64,000 nt of DNA from assembly GCF_016595465.1 (NCBI RefSeq), contig NZ_JAENIK010000013.1, positions 248,001 through 312,000 on the forward strand, read 5' to 3'. Source of the stretch: Luteolibacter yonseiensis (GTDB lineage: Bacteria > Verrucomicrobiota > Verrucomicrobiia > Verrucomicrobiales > Akkermansiaceae). Each line of letters opens with the position of its first letter. The first letter of the stretch is position 1. The notes under the pieces are model-generated. The model did no database searches and was not told the DNA's origin. It saw only the letters and a list, made by a program, of their open reading frames with translations. Shown here one piece after another: positions 1 to 8,889 of this stretch. The translations under genes were made by a program, and so were the position numbers.

Positions 1-1
1 G

Positions 2-784
2 AATGATTTCGACGCCGTGGTCCTCTGTTGCGGAGCCACCGCCGGACGGGACCTTTCCATCGAAAACCGCGACGCCTCCGGGGTCCACATGGCCATGGAG
101 TTCCTCACCGCGAACACCCGCCACCAGCTCGATCACCAGTTCGATGGAACCAACCCCGCGCTGAACGCCACGGGCAAGGACGTCGTCGTCATCGGCGGCG
201 GAGACACCGGCACCGACTGCGTGGGTACCAGCCTGCGCCATGGATGTAATAGCGTGATCCAATTGGAAATCATGCCGCAGCCACCGGAAAAACGCGCCGC
301 GAACAACCCGTGGCCCGAGTGGCCGAAAGTTTACAAACTGGACTACGGCCAGGAAGAAGCCGCTGCCGTCCAAGGCCGCGATCCGCGCCACTACCTCGTC
401 CAGACGAAACGTTTCCTCAAGGACTCCGCCGGAAACCTGGCCGGACTCGAAATCGTCAACATCGAATGGGCGAAGGATGACCAGGGCCGTTTCATTCCCC
501 AGGATGTCGAAGGCACCCTGCGCGTCATCCCCTGCCAGATCGCCCTGCTCGCCATGGGCTTCACCGGCCCGGAAAACGAAGTCATCCAGCAGTTCGCCCT
601 CGATACCGACGTCCGCTCGAACATCAAGGCGGACCACGGAACCTTCACCACCAACGTCCCCGGAGTCTTCGCCGCTGGCGACGTCCGCCGTGGCCAGTCC
701 CTCGTCGTCTGGGCCATCAACGAAGGTCGCGGCGCGGCAAGGGAGTGCGACCGGTTCCTCATGGGCGAGACGAATTTGCCATGA
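2..784 (+). CDS. gltD: Glutamate synthase small (beta) subunit, C-terminal part
   Basis: This is the last 260 residues of the NADPH-dependent glutamate synthase beta subunit; the reading frame is already open at the window edge, so the 5' part is missing. The enzyme passes electrons from NADPH through FAD to the large subunit during ammonium assimilation in the cytoplasm. The NADPH-binding Rossmann motif VVVIGGGDTGTDC is visible near residue 60, followed by the family's PPEKRAANNPWPEWP segment and the terminal FAD-contact region GVFAAGDVRRGQSLVVWAI. The large subunit gene would be expected upstream, outside the window. The gene is intact as far as it can be seen, and the call is very safe. 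Confidence 0.96.
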   Translation, partial: NDFDAVVLCCGATAGRDLSIENRDASGVHMAMEFLTANTRHQLDHQFDGTNPALNATGKDVVVIGGGDTGTDCVGTSLRHGCNSVIQLEIMPQPPEKRAANNPWPEWPKVYKLDYGQEEAAAVQGRDPRHYLVQTKRFLKDSAGNLAGLEIVNIEWAKDDQGRFIPQDVEGTLRVIPCQIALLAMGFTGPENEVIQQFALDTDVRSNIKADHGTFTTNVPGVFAAGDVRRGQSLVVWAINEGRGAARECDRFLMGETNLP

Positions 785-903
785 CAACCGAAGCTCGGGA
801 TGGATCCCGAATTTCGGTTTTTTTCACACGGCCCCGATCACGATCCGTAGTCCCTCCCTGCTCGCCCGAAATCGATGGCGATCCGGGGGCATGACGGATC
901 CGC

Positions 904-1800
904 CTATTTACCAGCTTCGGGGATGACGCTGATGGCGTCGGGGGTGGGAAAGTTTTTCGGTTTGGGAATCGTCACCTTGTCAGTGGCGATCCACTCGACC
1001 GAGCGTTGCAGGACAAGACGGAATCCGGCGCAGTCTTAAGGAGTGGGTTTGCTTTGATCTTTCCCCATGTGTCCGGGGACGAGTGTGATGACCCGTCCCT
1101 TGCCATAGGGGATCCACCAGATCATCGGTTCGTGCACGCCCGTGCCGCCACTCTCCTTGGACGAGAAGGCGGTGGCGAGGATGCGCATGTTTTCCGCCGG
1201 GCCGCGCTGGCCGTGGTAGAGTTCGTCGGCGACGTGCATCCAGACCTTCGGCAGATCCTTGAAGATGGGATTCTGCGAGTCGCGCGTGGTGATCTGATAG
1301 GCATGACCGGCACCATGCCCCGCGCCGGGTCCCTCCCCTTTCGGCTGGCGGACGGGTTTTTCGTTTTCGTCGAGATAGACCCGGTCGCCGGAATTCGAAT
1401 CCCGCCAGAGCAGACCGGTCATCGTCTCAAATTCCTTCCACCCGCCGAACGCGTTGTTGGCGGCGTGGACGAGGGTCACGCGGCCGCCGTCATTCACGTA
1501 GGCGGTGAAGTTGGTTTTCACGGTATCCGGCCATATCTCGCCGTTGTAGTCGCTCAGGACCACGTCATAGTTCTTGAACGCGGGATTCCAGTCGTTCCAC
1601 GCGTCCTTCGGCGACTCGGGAGAAGGCGTGGTGCTCACGGTGACGTCGAAGCGCCCCGTCTCCTCAAGCAGACGTTCGATGACGGGAGTGCTGGACACCC
1701 AGTCATGGTTGTTCTGTCCGGTGATGAGGAGCACGCCGATCTTCCCCGCGGATGCGGGAAGCGCGGTGGCGATCGCGAGTGTGAGAAAGGTTCTGAACAT
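904..1800 (-). pseudogene. ThuA-like domain protein interrupted by an in-frame stop codon
   Basis: The first 254 codons encode a signal peptide (MFRTFLTLAIATALPASAG) and a ThuA/trehalose-utilisation-like fold with the motifs GVLLITGQNNHDW, VTLVHAANNAF and VPGHMGKDQSKPTP. A TAA stop at 1036-1038 follows PTP. The same frame then continues for 43 more codons to a TAG at 904-906, reading DCAGFRLVLQRSVEW and ending in VIPEAGK, which matches the usual ThuA C-terminus where PTP is followed by one residue and then DC-x-GF. One nonsense change therefore explains the break. It lies 95 bp downstream of the membrane-bound dehydrogenase/cytochrome c gene on the same strand, a pairing common in PVC bacteria. 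ThuA proteins are probably involved in sugar metabolism, but the activity is unproven. A shortened protein could still be made. Confidence 0.8.
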
Positions 1801-1895
1801 GGGGAAGGCTTGCTGGTTCTGAGTATCCGGATTTCAAGTGAAGAGGACCGGACGGCAGGAGTTCCTTCGTCCCGACATCCGATCCATCCGCCCTG

Positions 1896-4457
1896 TCACT
1901 GCTTTTTATCTTCGAACACCTGCAGCTCGTGGATGGACCAGAAGTTCCCGTCCGCCGATCCGAGCTGGGTGATCTTGATGTATTTCGCGAGCGTGGGTTG
2001 GAAGGTGATTTCAGTGATGGGGTTCTTCTCCTCCGGCGCTTTCGCGACGGGCTGGCTCCATTCCCTGCCGTCTTTCGAAACGCTCACTTCATAACCGCGC
2101 GGGTAGTCGTTCGCGGAGGTGCGGGTGTCCAGTGTCAGTCCGCTGACGGGAGCTTCCTTGTCCAGCTCGATCTGGAACCACATGCCGGGCCTCATGAACT
2201 TGTTGGTGGAGTAGCGGGACTCGGCGCTGCCGTCGATGGCACGGTTCGTCTCGTCGTTGTTCTCGCTGGCGGTGAGTTTCAGGTGCGAATTCGGAATGAC
2301 CTGCGGGAGCCGGGCCTGGAGCTCCTGATAAGTCCATGGCTCGTTACGGCCCGCGGTGTCCTTGCGGGCCTGGGCGACCTCGGCGGGATTGATGAAGCTG
2401 CCGCGGTTGCCGAAGTTGTTGCGGACGTAGCTGAGCACGGAGGCGATCCATTCGTCGTCATTGCTCGCCATCGGGATCATGAGGCCCTCGTATTTCTTCC
2501 CCTCGATCTCGCCTTGCATGCCCTTGAGCAGGACGTAGATGCCGCCCTTGGGATTGCTGGTGATGGTCCTGGATCCGCCCAGCGGCGGCGCGAGCGTATG
2601 GCCTTTCAATCCGGCGACCTCGGTGCCGAGGCCGTTTTGTCCGTGGCACGAGGCGCAGAGGGTGGAGTAGATTTCCTCGCCCTTTTTCAGGACGACGCGT
2701 TCCTTGTCGGAATATTCCGCGAGCGACTCGCCGGGCGAGAGCGTGAGATAGGCTCCGATTTCCTTCACTCCCTTCGCCGTGGATTTCAGCACGGTGTCGG
2801 TGACAAATTTCTGGTGATCAGGCCATGCGAGGTACTTCGCGGTCATGCAGGCCTGCAGCACGACGTTCGGATCCGCATCGGCGGCGAGTTTCTCGATGTC
2901 CTTGCGGAACGAGGCATCGCCCTGGCGGAAGAGGGTCTCGCTCACGCGGATCGCCCCCGCGCGGACCTGTGGATCCGCATCCGCCATTTTTTCCCGGACA
3001 AGCGCGGGTGTGACGGAATTCAATCCCTGCAGGGTCCACAACGCATGGAGTCTCGTGAGCGGTGCGGTGTGGATGCGGGCCACCCTTTCCAACAGCGGTA
3101 CCACGGACTTGTCCTGCCGCAGGACGATGAGGCGCTGCGCGGTGTCCCGCCACCATCCGTTGGGGCTGGCCAGGTGAACGGCGAGCTGGGCCGTGGTCTC
3201 CTCATACATGCGCGGCTGTTTGACCTTCTTCGTAGTGGTGTGCGCCAGCCGCCAGACACGGCCGCGGCCGGTGATCTTGTCGAAGTTGTATTGTTCCACG
3301 ATGGTGCGCAGATAGCTGCCGGGATTCACCCACGCGGCCTCCTGGATGATGCCGCGGTACATGTCCGTGATGTAGAGCGTGCCGTCCGGAGCATTGGTCA
3401 TGTTGACCGGGCGGAAACAAAGATCGGTGGAGCGCAGGAACTCGGATCCCGCGTTCTGATAGGGATTGCTCAGAACCTTCAATCCGCCCTCGTTGGCCAC
3501 CTTCGCGCGGCGGACGAGACGGCCCACCGGCTCACCGAAGAAAACGTCCCCTAGCATTTCCGCCGGGAGCTGGTCACCGCGATAGACGTCGATACCCGCG
3601 CCGGAGCTGAACCCGTTGAGCGTGCCCTCCGGTTCGCGGGCCTTCCCCGGACCGCCTTGGAAATCCCGGACACCGGCCGCGGGAAACAGAGTGGTGAAGC
3701 CTTTCTCGAACTGGTCCTGCGGATTGAACATCCCGTAAACCACAGGTGCCTGGAAACTGAGCGGCCCTTTTTCCCCACCGGCGTTCACGTAGTAGAGGTT
3801 GCCGGTGTTGTCATGGCCCAGGCCCCACTGGCCGTCGTTCGCCTTGGTCTCCTCCTTGCGGATCCCCTCCGGCGTCCAGCGCAGGCGGAAGTTGTTGTAG
3901 GTGGTGTAGATGGCGTTGTCGATGGCCCAGACCAGTCCGCTGGGCTGGTGCTCGAGATTTCCGCCGCGCGGTCCTCCCCGCCACCAGAGTTCCTTCTTGT
4001 CGGCCACCCCGTCGTTGTTGGTGTCGGTGTGGAGATAGAGATCGAGGCTGTCGGTTTCATTCACGACGATCTGGCCCTTCCCGAGCGGCAGGATCATGCG
4101 CGGCAGCATGAGCTTGTCCGCGAAGATACTATGCTTGTCGTAGGTTCCATCACCATCCGTGTCGGTATGGAGGGAGATGCGGCTGGCGGGCTCGCGCTGG
4201 CCGTTGCCGTCGATGTCCTGCATGTAGGTGCGCATCTCCGCGACGAACATGCGTCCGTTGCCATCGAAGACGGTGACGACGGGTTCCTTGATCTCGGGTT
4301 CGCTGAGGACGAGTTCCATGCGGTAGCCCTCGGGAAGCTGGAAACTCCCCACCGCCTCCTGGGGGGACAGGGCCTTCACGGGAGGCATGGACGGCAGCTT
4401 CGCGGGTTCGCCATGGGCGATGGCGGCGGTGCAGATGAGCAGGGTGCGGGTTTTCAT
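1896..4457 (-). CDS. PVC-type membrane-bound dehydrogenase with HEAT, cytochrome c and discoidin-like domains
   Basis: An exported 853-residue protein of the large Verrucomicrobia/Planctomycetes family that joins a beta-propeller dehydrogenase to a cytochrome c. The start chosen is the ATG that gives the signal peptide MKTRTLLICTAAIAHG; upstream residues in the frame are low-complexity and overlap the preceding gene. The propeller (about residues 50-450) carries calcium-like acidic loops such as DTDGDGTYD and DTNNDGVAD. A HEAT-like helical part follows, then a c-type heme site CASCHG near residue 600 with a distal Met region (LMIPMASND), and a C-terminal F5/8 type C (discoidin-like) domain ending IHELQVFEDKKQ. 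It probably oxidises a periplasmic sugar or polyol and passes electrons to heme. It begins 14 bp after the upstream glycosidase-like gene, so the two are likely co-transcribed. Confidence 0.88.
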   Translation of the reverse strand: MKTRTLLICTAAIAHGEPAKLPSMPPVKALSPQEAVGSFQLPEGYRMELVLSEPEIKEPVVTVFDGNGRMFVAEMRTYMQDIDGNGQREPASRISLHTDTDGDGTYDKHSIFADKLMLPRMILPLGKGQIVVNETDSLDLYLHTDTNNDGVADKKELWWRGGPRGGNLEHQPSGLVWAIDNAIYTTYNNFRLRWTPEGIRKEETKANDGQWGLGHDNTGNLYYVNAGGEKGPLSFQAPVVYGMFNPQDQFEKGFTTLFPAAGVRDFQGGPGKAREPEGTLNGFSSGAGIDVYRGDQLPAEMLGDVFFGEPVGRLVRRAKVANEGGLKVLSNPYQNAGSEFLRSTDLCFRPVNMTNAPDGTLYITDMYRGIIQEAAWVNPGSYLRTIVEQYNFDKITGRGRVWRLAHTTTKKVKQPRMYEETTAQLAVHLASPNGWWRDTAQRLIVLRQDKSVVPLLERVARIHTAPLTRLHALWTLQGLNSVTPALVREKMADADPQVRAGAIRVSETLFRQGDASFRKDIEKLAADADPNVVLQACMTAKYLAWPDHQKFVTDTVLKSTAKGVKEIGAYLTLSPGESLAEYSDKERVVLKKGEEIYSTLCASCHGQNGLGTEVAGLKGHTLAPPLGGSRTITSNPKGGIYVLLKGMQGEIEGKKYEGLMIPMASNDDEWIASVLSYVRNNFGNRGSFINPAEVAQARKDTAGRNEPWTYQELQARLPQVIPNSHLKLTASENNDETNRAIDGSAESRYSTNKFMRPGMWFQIELDKEAPVSGLTLDTRTSANDYPRGYEVSVSKDGREWSQPVAKAPEEKNPITEITFQPTLAKYIKITQLGSADGNFWSIHELQVFEDKKQ

Positions 4458-4471
4458 GAAATGGGTGGTGG

Positions 4472-6583
4472 TCAGGGCATGGGAGCGTCGGTCCTGCGTT
4501 TCCCGGTGACCATCTCCTTGCCCATCTTGGTCAGCTTCATCCAATGGTCGGCGGGCTTGCCCTCGTTGGTGATGAACCGTCCCCAGGCGTCCAGCAGGAC
4601 CTCCGGCGGCACCGGCTGGCGCGGCAGCCCGCGCCGCTCCCATAGCAGGCGGAGCGTGCCTTTCCCGGTGCGGTGCCGGTAGTCGAGCCGGTAGTCCACG
4701 CTCGCGCCGGATTCGAAAAACACCGGCTCCACCGTGGAGGCCGGTCCGTTCAGATCCTTCGCATCAAGGACCTTTTTACCATTGAAAAGCAGCTCCACAT
4801 CATCGCCCGGAGCACCCTCCACCGAGAACGTGTATTCACCCGAGACGGGCACCACGATCCTCCCTCCCATGCGGGCGAAGAAATGATCCGCCGCGATGTC
4901 CCGGTGCGGGGCGGCACCTCCCAACGGCAGCTCCGCCTTGTCCAGACGTACGAATTTCCCCTGCTCCTGCGCGTTCGCCCCGTTGTAGTACGTGACTCCG
5001 ACTCCTTGTCGCGAGGGTGTGGGCGGCGCGTCGTCACTCATCGGCATGACGGCGGTCGCCTCGTCATATTCATCGAACATGCCGACGAAGATCCGGTCCG
5101 CGCCCGCCTTGGCCGCCTGCGAAAACTGGTTCCAATAGTGCTTCCCACCCTGGCGCGGCGTATGGGCCAGCGTCGTGTCCCCTCCCGGCAGATGCTTGAG
5201 GTTCGCCCAGGAGAATCCGGGCATGACATGCGCATGGTAGCCCAGCCCGAGCCTGCCGAAATCCGCCTGATCCTCCTGATAGCGCTGCGACATCCAGCAG
5301 AGCACGTCGTCGTATTTCCTGAAATGCTCCTGCCATGATGGTTCCATGTCGCGCCAGTTTCCCGGAATTCCTCCGATCAGGTGGTTGCCTCCATACTGGG
5401 GGTCATTCTTGAAAAAGTCCGCCACCGCGTTCGCCGTTCCGAGGGAGATCCGTCTGTCCGGAAATGGCATGCCCCAGATGAAGACCACGGGTTTGCCGCC
5501 CTCGCGCGCATAGTTCGGATCCTCCATCACCTTGAATTTATCCACGAACCACTTCCAATCCTTCTTGAGCGTCTCCAGCAGCTTCGCATCCGGATAGCCG
5601 CTGATGTCGTATTCCACCGCCCAGATGCGTCCCTCGCGGGCGGCGGCGGCGCGCACGTTCGCCAGCACCCACTCCGGTCCGCCGCGGATGGAGTTGAAGT
5701 CGTCCGAGACGAAGCGCTGGAGGAATGCTCCGTCGATGTCGTTCTCGCGCATCCAGCGGAAATGGGTGTCCACCACGCCCGGCCAGGCCGAGGAAAACAG
5801 ATACGCCTGTTTTCCGCTTTTCAGCTTCACGTCCGCCGCCTTCTCCAGCAAGGACGGGGCGTATTGGGAGACGTCCGGCCACATGTCCACGGTGAACAAT
5901 CCTTCCGGGATGTTCCCCCAGTGGACCCAGCCCCTGCCATACGGGTCGTTCGGCGTGCGGAACCATCCTTGGTAACCGGTCATCACCTTGCCCTTGAGCG
6001 TGGTGTTCTCCGCCGGCCGCACCCTCGGTCCCCGGTAAGGACCATCCCATGGTTCCGAAATGACATATTTGAAATTCGCGTCCTCGAACGGGACGTCCTG
6101 CACGCCGGCATTTCCCACCGCCAGCTTCGCGCCCCGCGAGTTTTCGATCCCCACCTTCAGCGAGATGCCGCCATTTCCCGAAACCGGCACACCCCGGAAG
6201 CGCATCAATGCCGAAACCGCCCTGCCCGAGTCCGTCCGATGAAAGCCGAGGAAGCGGTCCGGCTTGATCGGCTCGCCTCCCCCGGGAACGAGCCGCACAT
6301 CCAGCGTCCCATAGCCCGTGTCCAGATAGGCGACCTTCACATACAACACGCCGTCCGCAGGAACCGCCACCTGCCCGGCGGGGAGGAATTTCAAACCGCC
6401 GGAGGCCTCGTCACATACCCACGCCTTCGCCGTCCGGTCGCTCACCCGCACGGACACCTGCTCCAGCACCCGGCCGTCATCGGAAGTGGCCTGGAGGGTC
6501 ACCGGCGCGGCGGAAGCCAGAGAGCCGCCCAGCCACGCCAACAGCAGGATTTTGCGAAATAGTGGTATGCTGCGATCGATCAT
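4472..6583 (-). CDS. Exported GH71/GH99-like glycosidase with PA14-type domain
   Basis: A 703-residue secreted protein with the signal peptide MIDRSIPLFRKILLLAWLGG. The central part (about 190-540) resembles GH71/GH99-like catalytic domains, with segments such as KVMTGYQGWFRTPND, WHWGN-like VHWGNIPEG, FLQRFVSDDF, VEYDISGYPD, VFIWGMPFPDR and IFVGMFDEYDEAT. Acidic residues in the last stretches are plausible catalytic residues, but this is inferred. A C-terminal PA14-like carbohydrate-binding domain (about 570-675) is suggested by VSGEYTFSVEGAPGDDVELLFNG. It is the first gene of a three-gene minus-strand group with the dehydrogenase/cytochrome c and the ThuA-like gene, pointing to capture and oxidation of an extracellular glycan. 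The substrate cannot be told from sequence. Confidence 0.75.
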   Translation of the reverse strand: MIDRSIPLFRKILLLAWLGGSLASAAPVTLQATSDDGRVLEQVSVRVSDRTAKAWVCDEASGGLKFLPAGQVAVPADGVLYVKVAYLDTGYGTLDVRLVPGGGEPIKPDRFLGFHRTDSGRAVSALMRFRGVPVSGNGGISLKVGIENSRGAKLAVGNAGVQDVPFEDANFKYVISEPWDGPYRGPRVRPAENTTLKGKVMTGYQGWFRTPNDPYGRGWVHWGNIPEGLFTVDMWPDVSQYAPSLLEKAADVKLKSGKQAYLFSSAWPGVVDTHFRWMRENDIDGAFLQRFVSDDFNSIRGGPEWVLANVRAAAAREGRIWAVEYDISGYPDAKLLETLKKDWKWFVDKFKVMEDPNYAREGGKPVVFIWGMPFPDRRISLGTANAVADFFKNDPQYGGNHLIGGIPGNWRDMEPSWQEHFRKYDDVLCWMSQRYQEDQADFGRLGLGYHAHVMPGFSWANLKHLPGGDTTLAHTPRQGGKHYWNQFSQAAKAGADRIFVGMFDEYDEATAVMPMSDDAPPTPSRQGVGVTYYNGANAQEQGKFVRLDKAELPLGGAAPHRDIAADHFFARMGGRIVVPVSGEYTFSVEGAPGDDVELLFNGKKVLDAKDLNGPASTVEPVFFESGASVDYRLDYRHRTGKGTLRLLWERRGLPRQPVPPEVLLDAWGRFITNEGKPADHWMKLTKMGKEMVTGKRRTDAPMP

Positions 6584-6825
6584 CCTCGGGTCGAGACAAT
6601 CAACCGGGAAGTCCCTGTTGGATAGTCCCCAAAGCGGGGACAGATGGGCGCGGAGGCGCTCCCGGAGGAGGATTCAAACGTGCGGAAAATCCCCGGCAGC
6701 CACCAAAAACACCATAGACACGCCGCCACCTGTTTTGTAAAATATCAAACACCAGCGGGGGACATACCCCGCATCCCCCCGGAATGTCGGTTACCCCGCC
6801 GCCATTTCCCATCCCCCCGACACCC

Positions 6826-7065
6826 ATGTTCATCATCACCGTAATTCTCATTTACATGCTTTCCGTCTTCATCATCCGGGGCTGGATATTCGCCATGCTT
6901 CACCGGGACGGAGTCACCGACGCCTTCGAATGGGAGCACGATCTCGAATTCGCCGGTCAGGTTGCCCTCATCGCAGGAATGCTCGGTCCTGTGGGCGTCC
7001 TGTTTTTCTGGTTGGTGACAGACCGCGCGCAACACGGATGGACGTTGAAACCGGATCAGAAGTAG
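6826..7065 (+). CDS. Small membrane protein (paralogue of the broken copy near 40.6 kb)
   Basis: A 79-residue protein with two hydrophobic segments: residues 2-18 (FIITVILIYMLSVFII) and about 45-62 (ALIAGMLGPVGVLFFWL). Between them is a conserved-looking stretch RGWIFAMLHRDGVTDAFEWE. A closely similar protein is encoded at 40,586-40,820, and the alignment begins at this ATG, which decided the start over an upstream in-frame ATG at 6784. I do not recognise the family and give no function. It is convergent with the receiver gene downstream. Conservation of the loop between two copies argues that it is a real gene. Confidence 0.75.
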   Translation: MFIITVILIYMLSVFIIRGWIFAMLHRDGVTDAFEWEHDLEFAGQVALIAGMLGPVGVLFFWLVTDRAQHGWTLKPDQK

Positions 7066-7126
7066 CGCTCCAAGGAATCGCGCCACCGTTCGGTCGGCAA
7101 AAGGAACATCCGAAGCCCCCTGACGT

Positions 7127-7558
7127 TCACTCCCGCGCGGACTCCGTCTCAAGCAAACGGAGGGCTCTCTTGAGGTCGTCGGGTTTCGCCGGTTTCACCA
7201 GATGGAGATCGAATCCCGCCTCGTCTGTCTTGCGACGGTCCTCCTCGGTTCCCATGCCGCTGAGGGCGGCGAGAAAAATCTCCGGGTAGCGTCTGCGGAG
7301 CTCCCTTGCAGTCTCCAAACCGTCCAGCCCGGGCATTCCCAGATCGAGGAACACCAGTTTCGGAGCAAAGGTCGCGGCCAGTTCGATCGCCTCCCGCCCG
7401 TCATACGCCACCGCCACCTCGTAACCTTCGATCCGTAAGAACACTCCGAGAATATCCGCGGCGTTCCTGCTGTCATCCGCGACCAGGATGCGGGTGGGAT
7501 CCGGCGGGGCAGGAGAAAAACGGATGTCTTGGTTTACGTGGGATTGCTCGGTTTCCAT
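7127..7558 (-). CDS. Stand-alone response regulator receiver domain
   Basis: A 143-residue single-domain receiver. The acidic pocket is ILVADDSRN, the phosphoacceptor Asp lies in LVFLDLGMPG near residue 70, the switch Ser/Thr position is in AALSGMG, and the conserved Lys is in LVKPAKPDD. No output domain follows, so it probably acts in a phosphorelay or by protein contacts. The ATG at 7558 was chosen because the about 28 upstream residues (rich in Pro and Arg) are unlike a receiver start. A hybrid sensor kinase with its own receiver lies on the same strand about 1.3 kb away, beyond the aldo/keto reductase, and is a possible partner. Confidence 0.88.
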   Translation of the reverse strand: METEQSHVNQDIRFSPAPPDPTRILVADDSRNAADILGVFLRIEGYEVAVAYDGREAIELAATFAPKLVFLDLGMPGLDGLETARELRRRYPEIFLAALSGMGTEEDRRKTDEAGFDLHLVKPAKPDDLKRALRLLETESARE

Positions 7559-7688
7559 GGGAATGGGTTGGGCTGGGGCCGGGCATCTGGTTCCGCCCGG
7601 CCGGCTTGGGACAATGATAAGCGCGATATTCCGGCCGCGCATCCCGAACGTTTGAAAAATCAGCTCTCCCGCCCGGATTCCGCAGGAG

Positions 7689-8798
7689 TCAGGCGGGAAC
7701 AGGGGCGTTTGCGGCGATGAGTTTTTGCTCCTTCAGCTCCGCCCAGAAGGCGGCGGGGATCACGGCCTTCATGGATTCCGCGTTTTCCCGGGCCTGCGCC
7801 GCATCGCGGGCACCGGGAATGGTGGCGGCGACGACCGGCGGCGCGGCGGTGAATTGCAAGGCCGCAGTGCGCAGGTCCACGTCATGTTTTCCGGCGATGC
7901 GTTTCATCTCCCCGCGCTTTTCCTTGAAGCCCGCCGGAATGGTGCCGCTGTAGTCGTACCGGTCCAAGCCGGCGAGGAAGCCTGCGTTCAACGGAGCTCC
8001 GACCACGATGGAAGCCCCGTGTTCCTCACAGGCGGGAAAGAGTTTCTCCAGCGCGTCCTCGTGCTTCATCAGGGAATACTGGGTGGCGGCGAGGAAGATA
8101 TCGGGATCGGAAACCTCCAGTGCCTTGAGGATCGGTTCCGCCGTATTGACGCCGAAGCCCCAGCCCTTGATCAGTCCCTCATCCCGCATGCGGCTGAGTT
8201 CCGGCATGGCTCCCTTGGCCGCGATGTCGAAAAATTCCGTCCATTTTTCCTTCATGTCCTGATTGTCGGAAGAGAGGTCGTGGATGAAGACGATGTCGAT
8301 GCTGGAGAGGCCGAGCCGCTGGAGGCTGTCCTCCACCGACCTTCGCGCGCCCTCCGCGGTGTAGTCGTAGCGGTAATTGAAGCCGAGATCGCCCTTCCAC
8401 ATTCCGTGTTTGAAATCCCGGTCCGGCACGAGAATGCGCCCGATCTTGGTGGAGAGCACGAAATCCTCCCGCTTCTGGTCATCAAGGAAGTGTCCGAAAC
8501 GCCGCTCGCTCAGGCCAAGCCCATACCAAGGAGAGGTGTCGAAGTAACGCACACCCGCCTCCCAAGCCGCCGCGAGCGCCTGTTCGGCGTCGTCATCCGG
8601 CGTGACGCGGAATCCATTGCCGATGGCCACCCCACCGAGGCCGAACCGGACATCCGGCCGGTAGCGCCTGGAGGCCTGCCGTGTGGCTTTTTCCGGTTTC
8701 TCCACCCCGGGTTCCTCTTGGGCGGATGAGCGGGAAGTGGCGGCGGCGGCCCCCGCCATCGTGGCGGTGATCATGAAGTCTCGGCGTGTGGTCGTCAT
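7689..8798 (-). CDS. Tat-exported aldo/keto reductase
   Basis: A 369-residue NADP-dependent aldo/keto reductase, probably exported folded by the Tat system. The N-terminus reads MTTTRRDFMITATMAGAAAA, a twin-arginine signal with an alanine-rich core. The reductase barrel shows the early GLGGVAIGNGF loop, the catalytic tetrad region with YFDTSPWYGLGLSE (Asp, Tyr), LSTKIGR (Lys) and IVFIHDLSSD (His), and a late cofactor segment VVAATIPGARDAAQARENAES. Its overall look is closest to the D-threo-aldose 1-dehydrogenase-like branch, but the substrate is unknown. It lies 91 bp downstream of the hybrid sensor kinase stop on the same strand, so co-transcription is possible. Confidence 0.88.
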   Translation of the reverse strand: MTTTRRDFMITATMAGAAAATSRSSAQEEPGVEKPEKATRQASRRYRPDVRFGLGGVAIGNGFRVTPDDDAEQALAAAWEAGVRYFDTSPWYGLGLSERRFGHFLDDQKREDFVLSTKIGRILVPDRDFKHGMWKGDLGFNYRYDYTAEGARRSVEDSLQRLGLSSIDIVFIHDLSSDNQDMKEKWTEFFDIAAKGAMPELSRMRDEGLIKGWGFGVNTAEPILKALEVSDPDIFLAATQYSLMKHEDALEKLFPACEEHGASIVVGAPLNAGFLAGLDRYDYSGTIPAGFKEKRGEMKRIAGKHDVDLRTAALQFTAAPPVVAATIPGARDAAQARENAESMKAVIPAAFWAELKEQKLIAANAPVPA

Positions 8799-8889
8799 CC
8801 GCCACGTTAAACCCGCTTTCCCTTCACTTCACCTGACTTTTCGGACGATTTGAAATTTCCCCCGGTGCTTGCGGGCAATCCACTTGAAA

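Noticed and set aside
1036..1038. Stop codon as a programmed recoding site in the ThuA-like gene
   Set aside because: Recoding normally uses TGA or TAG with a structural element; TAA with no visible structure is better explained as a nonsense mutation or base-call error.
1929..3554. Long plus-strand frame opposite the dehydrogenase/cytochrome c gene
   Set aside because: It is antisense to a gene with clear domains and heme motif; its composition (Arg, Val, Gly-rich) is typical of GC-rich shadow frames.
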